Part shown: one piece after another, positions 61,987 through 64,000 of the stretch
Layout of the letters: the number at the start of each line of letters is the position of its first letter
Numbering within the stretch: the stretch's first letter is position 1
Origin: Plectrocnemia conspersa
Taxonomy: Eukaryota; Arthropoda; Insecta; Trichoptera; Polycentropodidae
Assembly (NCBI GenBank): GCA_009617715.1
Contig: VTFK01000175.1
Location: forward strand, 248,001-312,000
Direction of reading: 5' to 3'
Length of the DNA stretch: 64,000 nt
The notes under the pieces: model-generated
Databases searched by the model: none
What the model saw: the letters and a program-made list of their open reading frames with translations, nothing else
What the model was told of the DNA's origin: nothing
Program-made: the position numbers and the translations under genes

Positions 61987-62172
61987 TCGATACGAAGAAA
62001 TTTTTAATTTTATTCCGGTTTCATCGAATGTAAGGAGCATCCAAGACGTTATCGTCGTCTTTAACAAGCACTCCAGCCACTTATCGATCACGACGGCTTT
62101 CCTGATCATCATGAAGCGTCCGCCCCCGCTTCCGGACCTTGGCACACGCTGCGGGCCTCGGAGAGCGGGCAC
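61987..62172 (-). CDS. sev: Possible first coding exon of sev
   Basis: An open frame on the minus strand with ATG at 62172 and another two at 62112 and 62109 ends at a donor (CGA|GTAATT) at 61986. It is phase 0, which fits the next known exon at 60109-60050. The region is more GC-rich than its surroundings, as expected around a 5' end. The sequence (for example MMIRKAVVIDKWLECLLK) has a short hydrophobic stretch but no clear signal peptide. With it the protein would be about 2545-2565 residues, close to fly Sevenless (2554). Splicing over a 1.9-kb intron is inferred. Confidence 0.4.
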
Positions 62173-63780
62173 GCGACTATTTTAATCAATTGGCTTCAAG
62201 AAGTCAGCACCGGCGGCAAGTGAGGCCCTCGACCTTAACTACTGGAACCCAATAAACGGTTCACGAATTGACCAACCGCACTCAGGTCATAGAGCCACTA
62301 CACGTCTCTCCCTCGTAAATAAATCGTAGTATTTAATTAGCGTAAACTTGACGCAGGAAATTCCTTCGGTCGCGTAACGAATAAGCGTAATTTAACTTCC
62401 TCCGTAGAGGACGCGCGACAAAAGGTCAGTTATCTGGCTAATTGTCGCCGACCCTTTCTTTGTTCTGCTTTGAGGAAGAGACGGTTGTCTTTTATATTTT
62501 TTTAATTTGATTTTATGTAACCGACGTGGTCGCTCGTCCGATTCGATGCACCTTAACCGTTACGTTTATCAAGGACTCTGAAGGTTGATTATTCTCAGTC
62601 ACCCCACCGGAACGGAAGCGATACCCTGTAATTTTAACCCCTTCGACAAAAGTGTAAGTGATTTGTAGTCAATGTTAAAATGCTCAAGATTGAGAATTAC
62701 ATTTAAATATATTTTACGAATTGTAAATTACTATGAAGATGCAAGTTTATCTATGATAATCGAATTTTAGTAATTAGGGTTGAGGATTAAACACAATAAA
62801 TAAAATAAGTAGAAACGCCCTGAATTTATCAACTGATATTTACCATTACTATTACCAATTAACATTTCTTTATTGTGTTCATATATGTATAGGGCTTAGC
62901 AGCTTAACACCAATACTACAATAACTAAAATGGAAAAAAACAGCAACTAAATGAGTCATTTCGACAGCAGTAATAATTAAAATAGAACTTCGTACTTATT
63001 TAAAGTTTGAAACAATTAATGTTGTATTATTTTTTAAATTAAAATAAATAGTATTGTTATTTTTTACGGTTTGTAACTTATGTCGGCCGATTATCGAAAA
63101 AATATTTTACCCCAAGGGGGGTTCCTCAAGAGTCTAGAAATTTCAGTATCGGATTTCGGAACGTTTTCGAGAATCACGATCGCGTCCTCATTTGATACCC
63201 GACGACGTTCGCACTAGCCTAATCGCCTATAGCTATCGCCATCCGCTTTTTTTTTCATACGCTGGCATTACAGATGGATCTATTTAATGTCAGCTACAAG
63301 GAGCTGGTCCAATTCGTATCAATTAATTTTAATATGATTTTTCCTCTTTCTTACCATGTATTATTTTTTATATTTGTTTTATTTATTATAAAAATACAAT
63401 GCATTATTTTTTGACCTTCGTGACGCATTGGGGTAACATGTTAAGTCACGATGATCTTAATTTAATTTCAATAAATAGATATATGATCCTGAATTTATTA
63501 TGCAAACTATATTTTTTCGACTCTTCTTATTTTTTTTAAATATTCTTTCTTCACAACTTTTAAATATTTGCAAGACTGATAATCCAAAAAGGTGAATTCA
63601 ATTACTTTTTTAATAAAACGTTACACTAAACTAAGTTTCGTATGATCTTTCAAATTAAAAGTTTAGAATAACTCTTGCCTTGGAGTTTTGAGTTGATTAT
63701 AAAAATATACTACTTCACAATTAATACTATTCATAGACTGCTGTTAAACGTAACCTGTTAGTTTACAATGGTAGATTTAC
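62173..63780. other. Upstream region of sev, no other gene seen
   Basis: 62173-62650 is notably GC-richer than the rest of the spacer and probably contains the sev promoter and 5'UTR. From 62650 on the DNA is AT-rich with no supported feature. Confidence 0.4.
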
Positions 63781-63783
63781 AAT

Positions 63784-63880
63784 ACACCCATACCTCGCTT
63801 TACGGCCTAGATACGTTCCACGAAACTTGGCCGCTAAGCGAAAAGCCGTATAACGAATCAATTATTCTAATACAAATTCA
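63784..63880. mobile_element. DNA transposon terminal fragment
   Basis: CCTCGCTTTACGGCCTAGAT, then GTTCCACGAAACTTGGCCGC, then AAAAGCCGTATAACGAA resembles the subterminal sequence common in insect MITEs, in which CTCGC(A/T)TTACG and CGTATAACGAA words alternate. The rest may lie beyond the window. Confidence 0.5.
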
Positions 63881-64000
63881 TACAAATTCAATATGATCGG
63901 TTCCATATTTGTTAAAAATGTAACATGGTTTATCATTTAAAATGAATTTTATCTTTTTATTTCATTTAAATCAAAATACATACATAACAAGTACATACAT

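Overview
The window looks like insect nuclear DNA. It is AT-rich, with many short GT-AG introns (mostly 60-150 bp), conserved animal single-copy genes, a sevenless-type receptor tyrosine kinase, and many decayed cut-and-paste DNA transposons (hAT, piggyBac and Tc1/mariner types). I cannot fix the insect order from sequence alone. All exon models were built by reading splice sites and checking codon phase across every junction. In every multi-exon model the exon lengths add up to a whole number of codons, except one gene with a single-base break.

Layout. 1.7-13.8 kb (+): an intracellular phospholipase A1 locus of the SEC23IP/DDHD family. A long Asn/Ser-rich N-terminal part (1.8-7.4 kb) ends in a stop, and about 1 kb later comes a complete WWE-like plus lipase plus DDHD catalytic part (8.5-13.8 kb). 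15.9-16.5 kb (+): RNase H2 subunit C. 16.6-18.2 kb and 19.8-25.9 kb (-): two tandem ornithine aminotransferase genes with identical exon lengths. 28.3-30.5 kb (+): CCDC149-like coiled-coil protein. 31.5-34.5 kb (-): ARMH3, broken by one extra base in a homopolymer. 37.9-43.8 kb (+): SNIP1, an RS-rich FHA-domain protein. 45.0-62.2 kb (-): a 33- or 34-exon sevenless/ROS1 receptor tyrosine kinase.

The genes are not an operon and belong to separate pathways: membrane traffic and lipid metabolism, RNA/DNA hybrid removal, ornithine catabolism in mitochondria, Golgi PI4P control, nuclear RNA processing, and eye or neural signalling. Three pairs converge tail to tail: RNASEH2C/Oat, CCDC149/ARMH3 and SNIP1/sev. 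The first pair has only 88 bp between stop codons.

Between and inside the genes lie a decayed piggyBac element with TTAA ends, two short TTAA-flanked elements inside sev introns, several hAT elements with 8-bp target duplications, hAT transposase fragments, a Tc1/mariner-like MITE, and two families of foldback elements present in several copies.

The points most worth a second look are a possible alternative exon carrying a second HGIG lipase motif, the stop that splits the SEC23IP-type gene, a ten-copy protein repeat in its N-terminal part, altered kinase motifs in sevenless, the Oat duplication, the ARMH3 frameshift, and the link between a short hAT element and a longer transposase-bearing relative in the same window. 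I did not find a clearly new multi-gene system.
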